Of a DNA stretch of 17,798 nucleotides, positions 1-7,284 are shown piece by piece. The position numbers were made by a program, and so were the translations under genes. Location of the stretch: contig CAKRLC010000057.1 of NCBI GenBank assembly GCA_934358955.1, positions 1-17,798 on the forward strand, read 5' to 3'. The notes below the pieces were generated by a model. It ran no database searches. It saw nothing but the letters and a program-made list of their open reading frames with translations, and was not told the origin of the DNA. Every line of letters starts with the position of its first letter. Positions within the stretch are counted from its first letter, which is position 1. Origin of the DNA: an uncultured Roseburia sp. (GTDB lineage: Bacteria > Bacillota > Clostridia > Lachnospirales > Lachnospiraceae).

Positions 1-467
1 CCATAGTTATACAGCATAAAAAAAGGCATCCCCAGAAAATAAATCCGCATATAAAGCGAAGACAAATTGATCACATCATCCGGGGTTCCCATCAGCTCTA
101 ACGCACCTTTTGCCATCACCACTCCGATAAATGCCATCACAATCCCGCTGATCAGCGCAAACAAAATTGCGGTATGTACCGTTTTAGACATTTCTTCATG
201 TCGGCCTGCTGCAAAAAACCGCGCCGCTAAAACATTGGCTCCAAGCGAAATCCCGATAAACAGGTTTGTAAAAATACCGATCAGCGCTGTTGTCGAACCA
301 ACTGCTGCCAATGCTTCACTTCCACTGAACCGTCCGACCACAATAGTATCCACTGCATTGAACATCAGCTGTAAAATACCTGACAACATTAAAGGCAGTG
401 CAAAAGAGATCAGTTTATCCATGATCGAACCATTGCACATATCAATCTCATATTTGTTTTTTGCCAT
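1..467 (-). CDS. MATE-family multidrug/Na+ efflux transporter, N-terminal part
   Basis: Partial gene whose 3' part lies beyond the window edge; about 155 N-terminal residues are visible and the frame stays open to base 1. MATE proteins are inner-membrane antiporters that export drugs or metabolites using Na+ or H+ gradients. The visible part has the family layout: a short polar N-terminus (MAKNKYEIDMCNGSIMDKL), then a hydrophobic segment with ALPLMLSGILQLMFNAVDTI and the motif VVGRFSGSEALAAVGST, which is typical of MATE helices 1-2. Further hydrophobic helices follow, around IGIFTNLFIGISLGANVLAA and ILFALISGIVMAFIGVVMA. The ATG at 467 has a strong AGGAGGAG site a few bases upstream, located in the 13-base gap after the preceding gene, so the two genes are probably co-transcribed. 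The substrate cannot be told. Confidence 0.9.
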   Translation of the reverse strand, partial: MAKNKYEIDMCNGSIMDKLISFALPLMLSGILQLMFNAVDTIVVGRFSGSEALAAVGSTTALIGIFTNLFIGISLGANVLAARFFAAGRHEEMSKTVHTAILFALISGIVMAFIGVVMAKGALELMGTPDDVINLSSLYMRIYFLGMPFFMLYNY

Positions 468-480
468 TTCTTCTCCTCCT

Positions 481-1713
481 CTATGATCCGGATGGAACCC
501 GGATGATCACAGTTTCTCCATTTCGTTTTGCTTTCGTTAAAACCGGAATATGCTTTTTTCGGAGCAGATGCACGATCGGATATGTTTCAAATACAGAACC
601 TTCTACATACACCGCCTCCGGCTTCTTTTTCAAAAGCTGTTTTAAAAATTCTTTCTGCAAAGCCTTCCATTCTGATTTTTCCAGCGCAGACTCCCCATAG
701 ATGCCATTCCATTCCATCGGCGGAAGCTCCGGTAATGGTACATGGCTGATCTTTACATTTTGTAATTTTGGAAGCTGCCGCAAAAGCATGTCTGCTTCCT
801 CTGTCCCCCCAAGGTTGATGATCACTGTCTCTTCCGTGAATTGTTCCAGACTGATCCGACAGGCTGCAATTGCATCTTCAAGCGTTCCTGTCGTCATCAG
901 GAATCCTCCTTTGTGACAGAAATCTGCACTTTGTAACCCGGTTGCCTGTATCAGTTCTTCCTTTTCAAGTCCCAGCCAGTCTTTCGGGAAATCACATTTA
1001 TAATTCATGGAATATTCTTTTTTCTGCGGCTGGATACAATATCCACCACGGTTTGATGGAAAAATCACAAATTCTACCGGCGTCTCTGACAAATATTTCT
1101 GGCATGGGATAAATTCCGGCAAAATCAGTATTTTTTCATCTTCTTTTGCCTTCTCACCTCTTTTGATCTGTTCTTTCTGCATCTGCAGAACTTCTTCGAT
1201 CCGCTTGTCTGCACGCTCATTGCCACGATACTTTTCAAATTTATTTTCCAGGATCATCCCTGCAACACTGACAGCTTCAAAAAAGGCTTCTTCATTTCCT
1301 CCCTGTGCATCCCAGGATGGGTTGAAATTCCCGATCAGCGTTGCCAGTTCGTTTTTTTCTCCCGTATTATCATTATTGTCCAATGGCTGAACAAATGCTT
1401 CATCAAATTTTACTGCCAGCTCTTCTCCTAAAATTCCTGCTCCAAGTGCCTCCCACAGCAATCCAAATGCCGCATATGGAATCCCATTTTCGCGGATCCT
1501 GCTGTCTCTTTGATGATGGTCATACGTTCCTCTCCCTATGTCAAATACAATTCCGTCATAATCTTCCGGTACTTTATTACCGCGTGTAATAGTGATCTCT
1601 GGATTTAAATACAGCAGCAGTGCTGCCGAAAACACATCATCCGCATGAAATTTTCCACTGTGTGTGAATGCATTTGCATCTTTTTTCTTTATCTGTTCCA
1701 GTAATGTATCCAT
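481..1713 (-). CDS. MYG1-family DHH-like metal-dependent hydrolase/nuclease with C-terminal extension
   Basis: 410 residues. The MYG1 (UPF0160) family is related to DHH phosphoesterases. The eukaryotic member is reported as a 3'-5' RNA exonuclease, while bacterial roles are poorly known. Visible motifs are HSGKFHADD at residues 18-26, FDIGRGTYDHHQ with the DHH at 65-67, the acidic stretch PLDNNDN around 110-116, and the family C-terminal motif CHKGGFLMTTGTLEDAI around 266-282. The recognisable MYG1 core ends near residue 290. About 115 more residues follow with a Rossmann-like strand/helix pattern (VIINLGGTEEADMLL, then PEAVYVEGSVFETYPIV and HIPVLTKAKRNGETVII), a domain I do not recognise. 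The gene sits 36 bases after the upstream hypothetical gene and 13 bases before the MATE gene. Its start has only a weak purine-rich site (GAGAGA). The family call is firm; the substrate is unknown. Confidence 0.88.
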   Translation of the reverse strand: MDTLLEQIKKKDANAFTHSGKFHADDVFSAALLLYLNPEITITRGNKVPEDYDGIVFDIGRGTYDHHQRDSRIRENGIPYAAFGLLWEALGAGILGEELAVKFDEAFVQPLDNNDNTGEKNELATLIGNFNPSWDAQGGNEEAFFEAVSVAGMILENKFEKYRGNERADKRIEEVLQMQKEQIKRGEKAKEDEKILILPEFIPCQKYLSETPVEFVIFPSNRGGYCIQPQKKEYSMNYKCDFPKDWLGLEKEELIQATGLQSADFCHKGGFLMTTGTLEDAIAACRISLEQFTEETVIINLGGTEEADMLLRQLPKLQNVKISHVPLPELPPMEWNGIYGESALEKSEWKALQKEFLKQLLKKKPEAVYVEGSVFETYPIVHLLRKKHIPVLTKAKRNGETVIIRVPSGS

Positions 1714-1749
1714 TTTTCTCTCTGTTTATTGCCTTCTTATTATCCTATA

Positions 1750-2787
1750 CTATTGATTCCTAATTTCTTCCACAAAAATCTGATACCGAAAAAGCTTCTT
1801 TTGTTTTCGCATGACATAAACATGATACTCGATCGTGTCCTTTGCAGTCTCAAACGGTTCCTCCCGCAGGACTTCTGCCTGCCAGCCAAGCTTTTCCCAT
1901 GCTTCTTTCCGTTTTATTGCCCTTTCCCAAAGCTCGCCAAAAGCGATATCCACCTCTGCTCCAAAGGAACGCTTTGGATATTCTGATGTGGCCTTTTTTA
2001 ACTGCCTGGTCAATTCCATGATGACAGCCATATGCCTGCCGCTGCCAAAACGATACGCCAAAAGCCACCTTACCAGATTGTTTGGGTGCCTTCTGTAAAA
2101 CGTCAGCAGGCGTCTTAAGCTCTTATCATTTGCCTTTTTCGAAAGCTCCTGCATTTCTTCGAGTGCTTCCTCCGTTGGAAAATAGGCTTCCTCTCTCGTT
2201 ACGCGGTATTTTTCCGGAACTGCCGGATAAGAGCAGACATTTAATGGTGGGAAATCTGCCAACGATGCCAGCTTTTTTTCTGCTTCATTACAACATGCTT
2301 CTCCAAGATAGTCAAGCTTGTCCCGAAGGATCGCAATCTTAAATTCGAGCTGACGCAGATCTTCTGCCCCCTTCATCCAGAAATGTCCGATCTCTCCATA
2401 GTCATACAGATGTACCTCCAGCTTCAGTTCCCTGAAATGGATGGTAGTCACCGCATCTTCCTGTCTGATGATCAATAGATAGCGGTCTTTTTCGCGACAA
2501 AAAGAGGCCTCAATGGCCCCTTCGTAGTCTCTGCAATACATTCCTGTCACCCTTGCATCTTCAAATACAAGGAAGCTTTCTACTGCGTCATTCATCAGAT
2601 AAACCAGCGGCAGACTGCCATGATAAGATTGTGCTGTAAAGTTCACCCATGTTTCTTTCGATTGCTCTTCCGGTAAAATCAGTTCAAACTGATGCTGTTC
2701 TAAAAGCTCTTCCAGCATGGAAAATGTATCCAAATGAAATGTTGCCTCCTGAATCTTTTTCTTTGAAATCAACGAATTATCGTACAT
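1750..2787 (-). CDS. Hypothetical protein, possibly DUF3878 family
   Basis: 345 residues with no signal peptide or membrane helix, so probably cytoplasmic. From memory it resembles the clostridial DUF3878 group, but I cannot confirm this. The N-terminal half is strand-rich (LPLVYLMNDAVESFLVFEDARVTGMY, LLIIRQEDAVTTIHFRELKLEVHLYDY). The middle, around 205-240, is charged and helical. The C-terminus is basic and aromatic (MRKQKKLFRYQIFVEEIRNQ). No catalytic motif is visible. It is the first gene of the minus-strand run with MYG1 and MATE. Its start is uncertain: the ATG at 2787 is preceded directly by an in-frame stop and has no Shine-Dalgarno site. A TTG at 2733 (residue 19) has AGGAGG about 11 bases upstream and may be the real start, which would give 327 residues. 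Confidence 0.72.
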   Translation of the reverse strand: MYDNSLISKKKIQEATFHLDTFSMLEELLEQHQFELILPEEQSKETWVNFTAQSYHGSLPLVYLMNDAVESFLVFEDARVTGMYCRDYEGAIEASFCREKDRYLLIIRQEDAVTTIHFRELKLEVHLYDYGEIGHFWMKGAEDLRQLEFKIAILRDKLDYLGEACCNEAEKKLASLADFPPLNVCSYPAVPEKYRVTREEAYFPTEEALEEMQELSKKANDKSLRRLLTFYRRHPNNLVRWLLAYRFGSGRHMAVIMELTRQLKKATSEYPKRSFGAEVDIAFGELWERAIKRKEAWEKLGWQAEVLREEPFETAKDTIEYHVYVMRKQKKLFRYQIFVEEIRNQ

Positions 2788-3039
2788 TTAAGTATAAAGG
2801 AGATTTTATAAAAAAACAATAGTTTATACTGTTTTCCTAAAAATCCAGTCTCCCTGGTTTTGGACAAATTTGTTCTATTTTTATCTGTTCAATACATAAT
2901 TAGTACCTTAAATAATAGTAGTCTTGCGCACCGGTTTTTGCTTTGCTATACTCACCTCATCAGATAGATAAACCAATCTCAATGAACAAAATTAACATCT
3001 TATAAAACGTTTATATCAAAACAAAAGGAGATCACTACT
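2788..3039. other. Intergenic region between divergent genes
   Basis: 252 AT-rich bases between the hypothetical gene (minus) and the dehydrogenase (plus). It holds a good plus-strand promoter at 2924-2952 and a 10-base perfect palindrome ACAAATTTGT at 2864-2873. An AAGGAG-type ribosome site lies just before the dehydrogenase ATG. Two TATA-like boxes lie near 2800-2835 on the minus strand, but none has a convincing -35 partner. No RNA gene or small ORF with a ribosome site is evident. Confidence 0.6.
2924..2952 (+). promoter_or_regulatory. Predicted sigma-A promoter, extended -10, for the 3040 dehydrogenase
   Basis: TTGCGC at 2924-2929, a 17-base spacer, then TATACT at 2947-2952 preceded by TGC, which is an extended -10 element. 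The -35 matches the consensus at only three of six bases, which the extended -10 can compensate. Transcription would begin near 2959, leaving an AT-rich leader of about 80 bases. Confidence 0.55.
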
Positions 3040-4128
3040 ATGGAAAAAATCGTATTGGACAGCGCTATTAAATTTGGAGCAGGACGTTACCGTCAGGAAA
3101 AAGGATTACTGGAAGAATGTGGAAAAGAAATCGCAAGATTCAGTAAAAAAGCTTTTTTAATTGCCGGATCAAGAGCTTTTGAAGCAGTCAAAGAAAGACT
3201 TCTTCCTGGTATTACTGAGGCAGGTGTTGATTATGTCGTAGAAATTTATGAAGGTGCCTGCAGTTATGAAGCAGCCAAAGAATATGGTGAAAAATGTCTC
3301 GCAGCAGGATGCGATGAAGTTGTCGGTATCGGCGGTGGTAAAATCATGGACTTTGCAAAAGCTGTCGGTGAATCTGCCGGAGTCGGAACCGTGAATATTC
3401 CTACTTCTATTTCCACCTGTGCTGCATTTACAACTATGAGCGTTATGTATACACCGGAAGGTGCCAAGAAAAACTGCTGGAGATACGAACACGAAATTGA
3501 TGCTGTTCTTGTTGATATGGAAACGATTGCAAACTGCCCGATCCGTTACGCAGCAGCCGGTATCTTAGATGCTATGGCAAAAAAAATCGAGATTCAGAAC
3601 GGAAAACCGGTCATGACATTAGATGATAATAAATTTGATCTTTTCTCCGCTTACCGTATGGCAGAATACACATACGAAGTATTAGAGCAATATGGTCCAA
3701 AAGCCATTGAAGATATCCGTCATAAACAGGTAACAAAAGCTGTGGAAGACGTTACTTTCATTAATATCGCGATTACCGGTGTCATTGCAAATATCACAAA
3801 GAGCTTCAGCCAGTCTGCGCTCGGACATATGATGTATGATGGTGTAAGAACTTACTTCACACAGGAAGCAAAACAGGCACTCCATGGCGAGATCGTTGCG
3901 GTTGCCCTCTTCACCCAGTTATATTACAACCAGCTCAGTGAACAGAAAGATCAGTTGAAAGAATTTATGCGTGGTATGGATATGCCTCTTACCTTAGAAG
4001 AGCTCGGCGTTCCGAATACAGAAGAAAACTTAAAGATCTTAGAGGATTACCTGATCGACTCTCCGTATGTTGATCCATCCGAAGAAAGTCTTGCAAGACT
4101 TCATGAAGCTATGAAACAGATGAACTAA
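3040..4128 (+). CDS. Iron-containing alcohol dehydrogenase family, GldA/HcxA-like
   Basis: 362 residues, the usual length for GldA-type dehydrogenases, which oxidise polyols or hydroxyacids with NAD(P) and a divalent metal in the cytoplasm. The NAD-binding GGGKIMD is at 98-104. Metal ligands are in place: D177 (GILDAMAKK), H263 (ALGHMMYDG) and H282 (ALHGEIVAV). The segment that in true glycerol dehydrogenases reads STDAP, with an Asp near the substrate, here reads STCAAF at 125-130. As I remember it, E. coli HcxA/YbdH has TCAAW at this place, so a hydroxycarboxylate or sugar-acid substrate is at least as likely as glycerol. The ATG has an AAAGGAG site. The gene is monocistronic, with a promoter at 2924 and a terminator at 4172. 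Automated annotation would probably say glycerol dehydrogenase; I would treat that as unproven. Confidence 0.87.
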   Translation: MEKIVLDSAIKFGAGRYRQEKGLLEECGKEIARFSKKAFLIAGSRAFEAVKERLLPGITEAGVDYVVEIYEGACSYEAAKEYGEKCLAAGCDEVVGIGGGKIMDFAKAVGESAGVGTVNIPTSISTCAAFTTMSVMYTPEGAKKNCWRYEHEIDAVLVDMETIANCPIRYAAAGILDAMAKKIEIQNGKPVMTLDDNKFDLFSAYRMAEYTYEVLEQYGPKAIEDIRHKQVTKAVEDVTFINIAITGVIANITKSFSQSALGHMMYDGVRTYFTQEAKQALHGEIVAVALFTQLYYNQLSEQKDQLKEFMRGMDMPLTLEELGVPNTEENLKILEDYLIDSPYVDPSEESLARLHEAMKQMN

Positions 4129-4171
4129 TTTATCGTTCTCTAATTTCTTGTTTTTCACATTTTTTTCATAG

Positions 4172-4218
4172 AATTCCGGTGTCAGATGTTGATATACAAA
4201 TCATCTGGCACCGGAATT
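4172..4218 (+). terminator. Rho-independent terminator after the dehydrogenase
   Basis: A 17-bp stem with one G-U pair (AATTCCGGTGTCAGATG at 4172-4188 with CATCTGGCACCGGAATT at 4202-4218) around a 13-base loop, followed by the modest U-rich run ATTTTAAT. On the minus strand the stem is followed by A-rich DNA, so it should act mainly on the plus strand. Confidence 0.75.
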
Positions 4219-4295
4219 ATTTTAATGCCAGAGGCAAAGCATTCTCTGTAACTATTTTGCTGGCCTCATTATGATACTGAAACAAAATCGTCGCT

Positions 4296-6023
4296 TTACG
4301 TCCGGTATCGGAAAAAGCATGCGAATATCTCCTGTTCCCTTGGCATCGTATAACCACCGGAAACAGTGCCTTTTTCAAAGACAAAGCCCATTCCCTCTTT
4401 ATCCATCTGCTGTTTTAAGAGCTCTACCACTTCCGCGATCGACCTTTTTCCATCCGCAAAATGCCCGATCGCGTATTTCAAAAGCTGTCCTAAATAAGCT
4501 GTCTGGCCTGCATCCGTAAGCTGTTCTATATAACGGAGGTCTACTGTCTGTCTTCCAATTGAAAAACTGTCTTTTCCCAATGTCTTTAACTTAAAGTCCC
4601 CGCTGTCTTTTTTGACTGCACCGCTGCGATAATCTCTCCGGTAGATCTCCCCATTCTTCTCTTTTTCCATCCGGTGATGATTCTTAGGCAATTGAAAGGA
4701 GGCTGGATGTTCTCCTAAAACCGGAAATTGTGCACAGAGCTTTTTTGTTTTTTCTGTAATATCAAGCGGTACATAACTGTCCATCTGGATCACGGTATCT
4801 GCGATATGGAAAAATGCACCGGAGCTTCCGGCAACAAGGATGGTAGAAATTCCACAGATTTCAAATAATTCCCTGGCTCTTGCTAAAAACGGCGTGATCG
4901 GTTCTTTCTCCGCACTGACAACCTGCTGCATAAAGGCATCCCGCACCATAAAGTTCGTTGCAGATGTATCCTCATCTAACAGGAGCACTTTACTGCCTGC
5001 CTCGATACTCTCAACTACACCAGCCGCCTGTGAAGTACTTCCACTTGCATCATCCGTAGAAAAATCTGTTGTATTTTTTCCGTTCGGCAAATGATTAATG
5101 AACATGGAAATATCTGTATTTTTGATAAATCTGCCATCCTCTGAACGAAGCTTCACTGCCGTCGCATCGGTGATCACATATTCCCTTCCGTCCCCTGCAA
5201 TGTGCGGATAAACACCTAATTCCAACGCATTTAACAGTGTTGACTTTCCATGGTAGCCGCCTCCAACGATCAATGTGATTCCTCGCGGGATTCCCATTCC
5301 AGTCATCTTTCCTTTATGAGGCAATTCCATCGTTACCCTTAACGACTCTGGTGTTTTAAATGGGATAGCTTCTTTCATTGGACGTGAAGAAATTCCACTT
5401 TCCCTTGGCAAAATTGCCCCATCTACGACAAATGCCACCAGATCCCGCTTTCTCAGCTGCTCCCTGATTTCCTGCTGGTCCTCTGCAAGCTCAAGTGCTG
5501 CTTTTATCTTTTTCCCATCCAGATTCTGATAAAACAGCGTATTTTTCACACACTCCGGAAGATAGTCAAACAGGATCTTTTCCAGCTCCCTGGCATTGAT
5601 CGTTCTGCCATTTGCCGGAAATCCGATCTCAAACCGTAATGTGATCTTTTCTTTTGTAACTTCACAGGAAGTTCCCTCTAAAACCTCCTGACCACAGCTT
5701 TTCACTGCCAGCAAGCCGCTTTTTCCGGATCCTTTCGCTTTGTGGTCAAATCGTTTTGCCTGTGCATAAAATCCACGCAAAAGCTGGTCTGCCAAAGTCA
5801 TGCACAACAGCTTATTCTTTACCATCCCCTCCGAAAATCCAGCCTCTTTTCTTACTACTTCCACACAGACATCCGATGGTGCTGCAAATGGATCTCCCTG
5901 TACATGCGCGATCGTAAATACATAACCCGGAAAACGATAGCTTCCCTTCAGCGTCTTATATAGTGGGTAGCTTTTGTGGTCAATCGCATGCAGCTGTTCC
6001 CGTAATTCCCTCTCTGTTTTCAT
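4296..6023 (-). CDS. Predicted ABC-class ATPase (COG3044 type), no transporter partner
   Basis: 575 residues from the ATG at 6023, which I chose because AGGAGA lies 9 bases upstream; the frame also has an ATG 13 codons further up with no such site. The protein matches the COG3044 group of soluble ABC-class ATPases. An N-terminal domain of about 240 residues is followed by a P-loop GGGYHGKST at 254-262, an ABC-signature-like ASGSTSQAA at 327-335, and a Walker B stretch VLLLDEDTSATNFM at 346-359. No membrane segments are visible and no permease is adjacent. The Walker B acidic pair is DED, not the more usual DEP. The role of this group is not established; a nucleic-acid or ribosome-linked function is a guess. 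The gene stands alone, separated from the LacI gene by a terminator at 6099-6134. Confidence 0.85.
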   Translation of the reverse strand: MKTERELREQLHAIDHKSYPLYKTLKGSYRFPGYVFTIAHVQGDPFAAPSDVCVEVVRKEAGFSEGMVKNKLLCMTLADQLLRGFYAQAKRFDHKAKGSGKSGLLAVKSCGQEVLEGTSCEVTKEKITLRFEIGFPANGRTINARELEKILFDYLPECVKNTLFYQNLDGKKIKAALELAEDQQEIREQLRKRDLVAFVVDGAILPRESGISSRPMKEAIPFKTPESLRVTMELPHKGKMTGMGIPRGITLIVGGGYHGKSTLLNALELGVYPHIAGDGREYVITDATAVKLRSEDGRFIKNTDISMFINHLPNGKNTTDFSTDDASGSTSQAAGVVESIEAGSKVLLLDEDTSATNFMVRDAFMQQVVSAEKEPITPFLARARELFEICGISTILVAGSSGAFFHIADTVIQMDSYVPLDITEKTKKLCAQFPVLGEHPASFQLPKNHHRMEKEKNGEIYRRDYRSGAVKKDSGDFKLKTLGKDSFSIGRQTVDLRYIEQLTDAGQTAYLGQLLKYAIGHFADGKRSIAEVVELLKQQMDKEGMGFVFEKGTVSGGYTMPREQEIFACFFRYRT

Positions 6024-6098
6024 AAATCCTGGTCTCCTTTTCCTAAAAAATTTGGATGTCAAAAGGTCTGCTCCTTAACCTTTATTGGTAAAGTGCAC

Positions 6099-6134
6099 AA
6101 AAAAGCTGACCATATCGTAAATATAATCAGCTTT
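6099..6134 (-). terminator. Rho-independent terminator after the lacI-type gene
   Basis: Read on the minus strand, AAAGCTGATTATAT pairs with ATATGGTCAGCTTT (14 bp including two G-U pairs) around the loop TTACG, and runs into TTTTTT (6104-6099). It lies just after the stop of the regulator gene at 6143 and so ends the uxaC-lacI transcript. Confidence 0.85.
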
Positions 6135-6142
6135 GTATCTTT

Positions 6143-7150
6143 TTAAAAATCGGTGGTACATCTCCGTACAATTTCACACGGAACACACACATTTTTTTCA
6201 ATCGATATGTCATTTTCCAAAAGGTCGATCATTCTTTCCACTGTCTTTTTGCACATAATTCCGATTTTACTGTCCACCGAAGTAAGTTCGGGTTCACTGC
6301 AAAGTGCCAGGATCGAGTTATTGTAACCGGTGATCGATAATTCCTCAGGAATAGATAAACCCTTTATCTTTGCGTATTTTATGGCTCCGATCGCAATTCC
6401 GTCTTCCGTGGCAAGCACACTGTTGAAATCCAGTGTTTTGTTATATTCAAGCAGCATATTTTTGGTATATTCCGTCTCATTTTTCGTTTTAAATTTCAGT
6501 TCTCCACGGATTGGATGACCTGCATCCTGCAATGCAGCTTCATATCCCGCCATTTTCTGCTTTGCGCTGAAAGATTCGGAATCATACATAAAAAGGATTT
6601 TTTCTTTTCCTCTTCGTAAAAAAGCCTTTGTAACCTCATAAGTAGCCTGAAAATCATCTGCATACGTACAATAAATATTGTCTCCGGTAACTTTTGCATT
6701 AATCATAAAGACAGGTGCCTGTCCAGCTGCCTCACGGATATAATCTGTATCAGATTCATCTTTTCCACTTCCTGCATAGGTGGAGCCAACCAGTACAAGT
6801 GTATCTATCTTTTTGGACAAAAGAAGCTTTACATAGTCCTCTTTTTCCTTCTGTTTAAATCCACTGCAGCCGAGAATACAATCATATCCATAATCGTGCA
6901 AATTCCTCTCCAGATATGAAATTGCTTTTGCCATATAAATATCTGCGATATCCGGGCAAATAATCCCTATGGTCTTCATGGATCCAAGTCCCAGTCCCCG
7001 CGCAAATGCGTTTGGTGTGTATTCATTTTCCTGCATGATTGCAAGTACTTTTTCCTTCGTCTTCTGACTTACTTTTGGGCTATTGTTTACTACTCTGGAT
7101 ACCGTTGCGATGGATACATTCGCTAACTTTGCTATGTCGTATATGTTCAC
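6143..7150 (-). CDS. LacI-family regulator, probable hexuronate repressor
   Basis: 335 residues, normal for the family. The N-terminal helix-turn-helix (residues 1-25, with SIATVSRVVNNSP) is followed by the hinge helix YTPNAFARGLGLG around 44-56, whose ARGL includes the leucine that LacI proteins insert into the operator centre. The rest is a periplasmic-binding-like sensor domain (IGIICPDIADIY, LATEDGIAIGAIKYA, GYNNSILA). The start codon is GTG, with GGAG 6 bases upstream. The gene lies 134 bases downstream of uxaC on the same strand, behind a hairpin, so it is probably expressed from the uxaC promoter and to a lesser degree. From context the target is the uxaC/uxaA intergenic region with its two matched palindromes, and the inducer is likely a uronate or a pathway intermediate. 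CcpA-like proteins share the HTH style, but this sensor and location suggest a local regulator. Confidence 0.88.
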   Translation of the reverse strand: MNIYDIAKLANVSIATVSRVVNNSPKVSQKTKEKVLAIMQENEYTPNAFARGLGLGSMKTIGIICPDIADIYMAKAISYLERNLHDYGYDCILGCSGFKQKEKEDYVKLLLSKKIDTLVLVGSTYAGSGKDESDTDYIREAAGQAPVFMINAKVTGDNIYCTYADDFQATYEVTKAFLRRGKEKILFMYDSESFSAKQKMAGYEAALQDAGHPIRGELKFKTKNETEYTKNMLLEYNKTLDFNSVLATEDGIAIGAIKYAKIKGLSIPEELSITGYNNSILALCSEPELTSVDSKIGIMCKKTVERMIDLLENDISIEKNVCVPCEIVRRCTTDF

Positions 7151-7212
7151 TTTTTTCTCCGTTCATTTCTGAGAATGCCATAAAATTAACTTTTGACTGC
7201 CTTTTTAATTCG

Positions 7213-7248
7213 AAAAGCATATCAGTCCATCCGGTCTGATATGCTTTT
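7213..7248 (-). terminator. Hairpin between uxaC and the regulator gene, probable partial terminator
   Basis: A perfect 13-bp stem, AAAAGCATATCAG at 7213-7225 with CTGATATGCTTTT at 7236-7248, around a 10-base loop. On the minus strand only four U residues follow before CG, so termination is likely incomplete and some transcripts would read into lacI. On the plus strand the stem is followed by TTTTTCTTTC, but no plus-strand gene ends here. Confidence 0.65.
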
Positions 7249-7284
7249 TCTTTCATTCCAATATTTATTCTAACACCTATATTT

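Noticed and set aside
67..486. Open frame on the plus strand opposite the MATE gene
   Set aside because: It is the shadow of a membrane protein gene; it has no ribosome site, and the minus frame gives a clear MATE sequence.
2864..2873. Perfect palindrome ACAAATTTGT as an operator for the dehydrogenase
   Set aside because: Ten AT-rich bases are common by chance, the symmetry does not extend outward, it lies about 50 bases upstream of the -35, and no second copy was found in the window.
3000..3017. Possible cre/LacI site around AAACGTTT before the dehydrogenase gene
   Set aside because: It misses three conserved cre positions, and the palindrome stops after 8 bases.
6038..6070. Consensus -35 TTGACA on the minus strand as the promoter of the ABC ATPase gene
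   Set aside because: No -10-like sequence lies 16-18 bases downstream; that stretch is taken up by the ribosome site.
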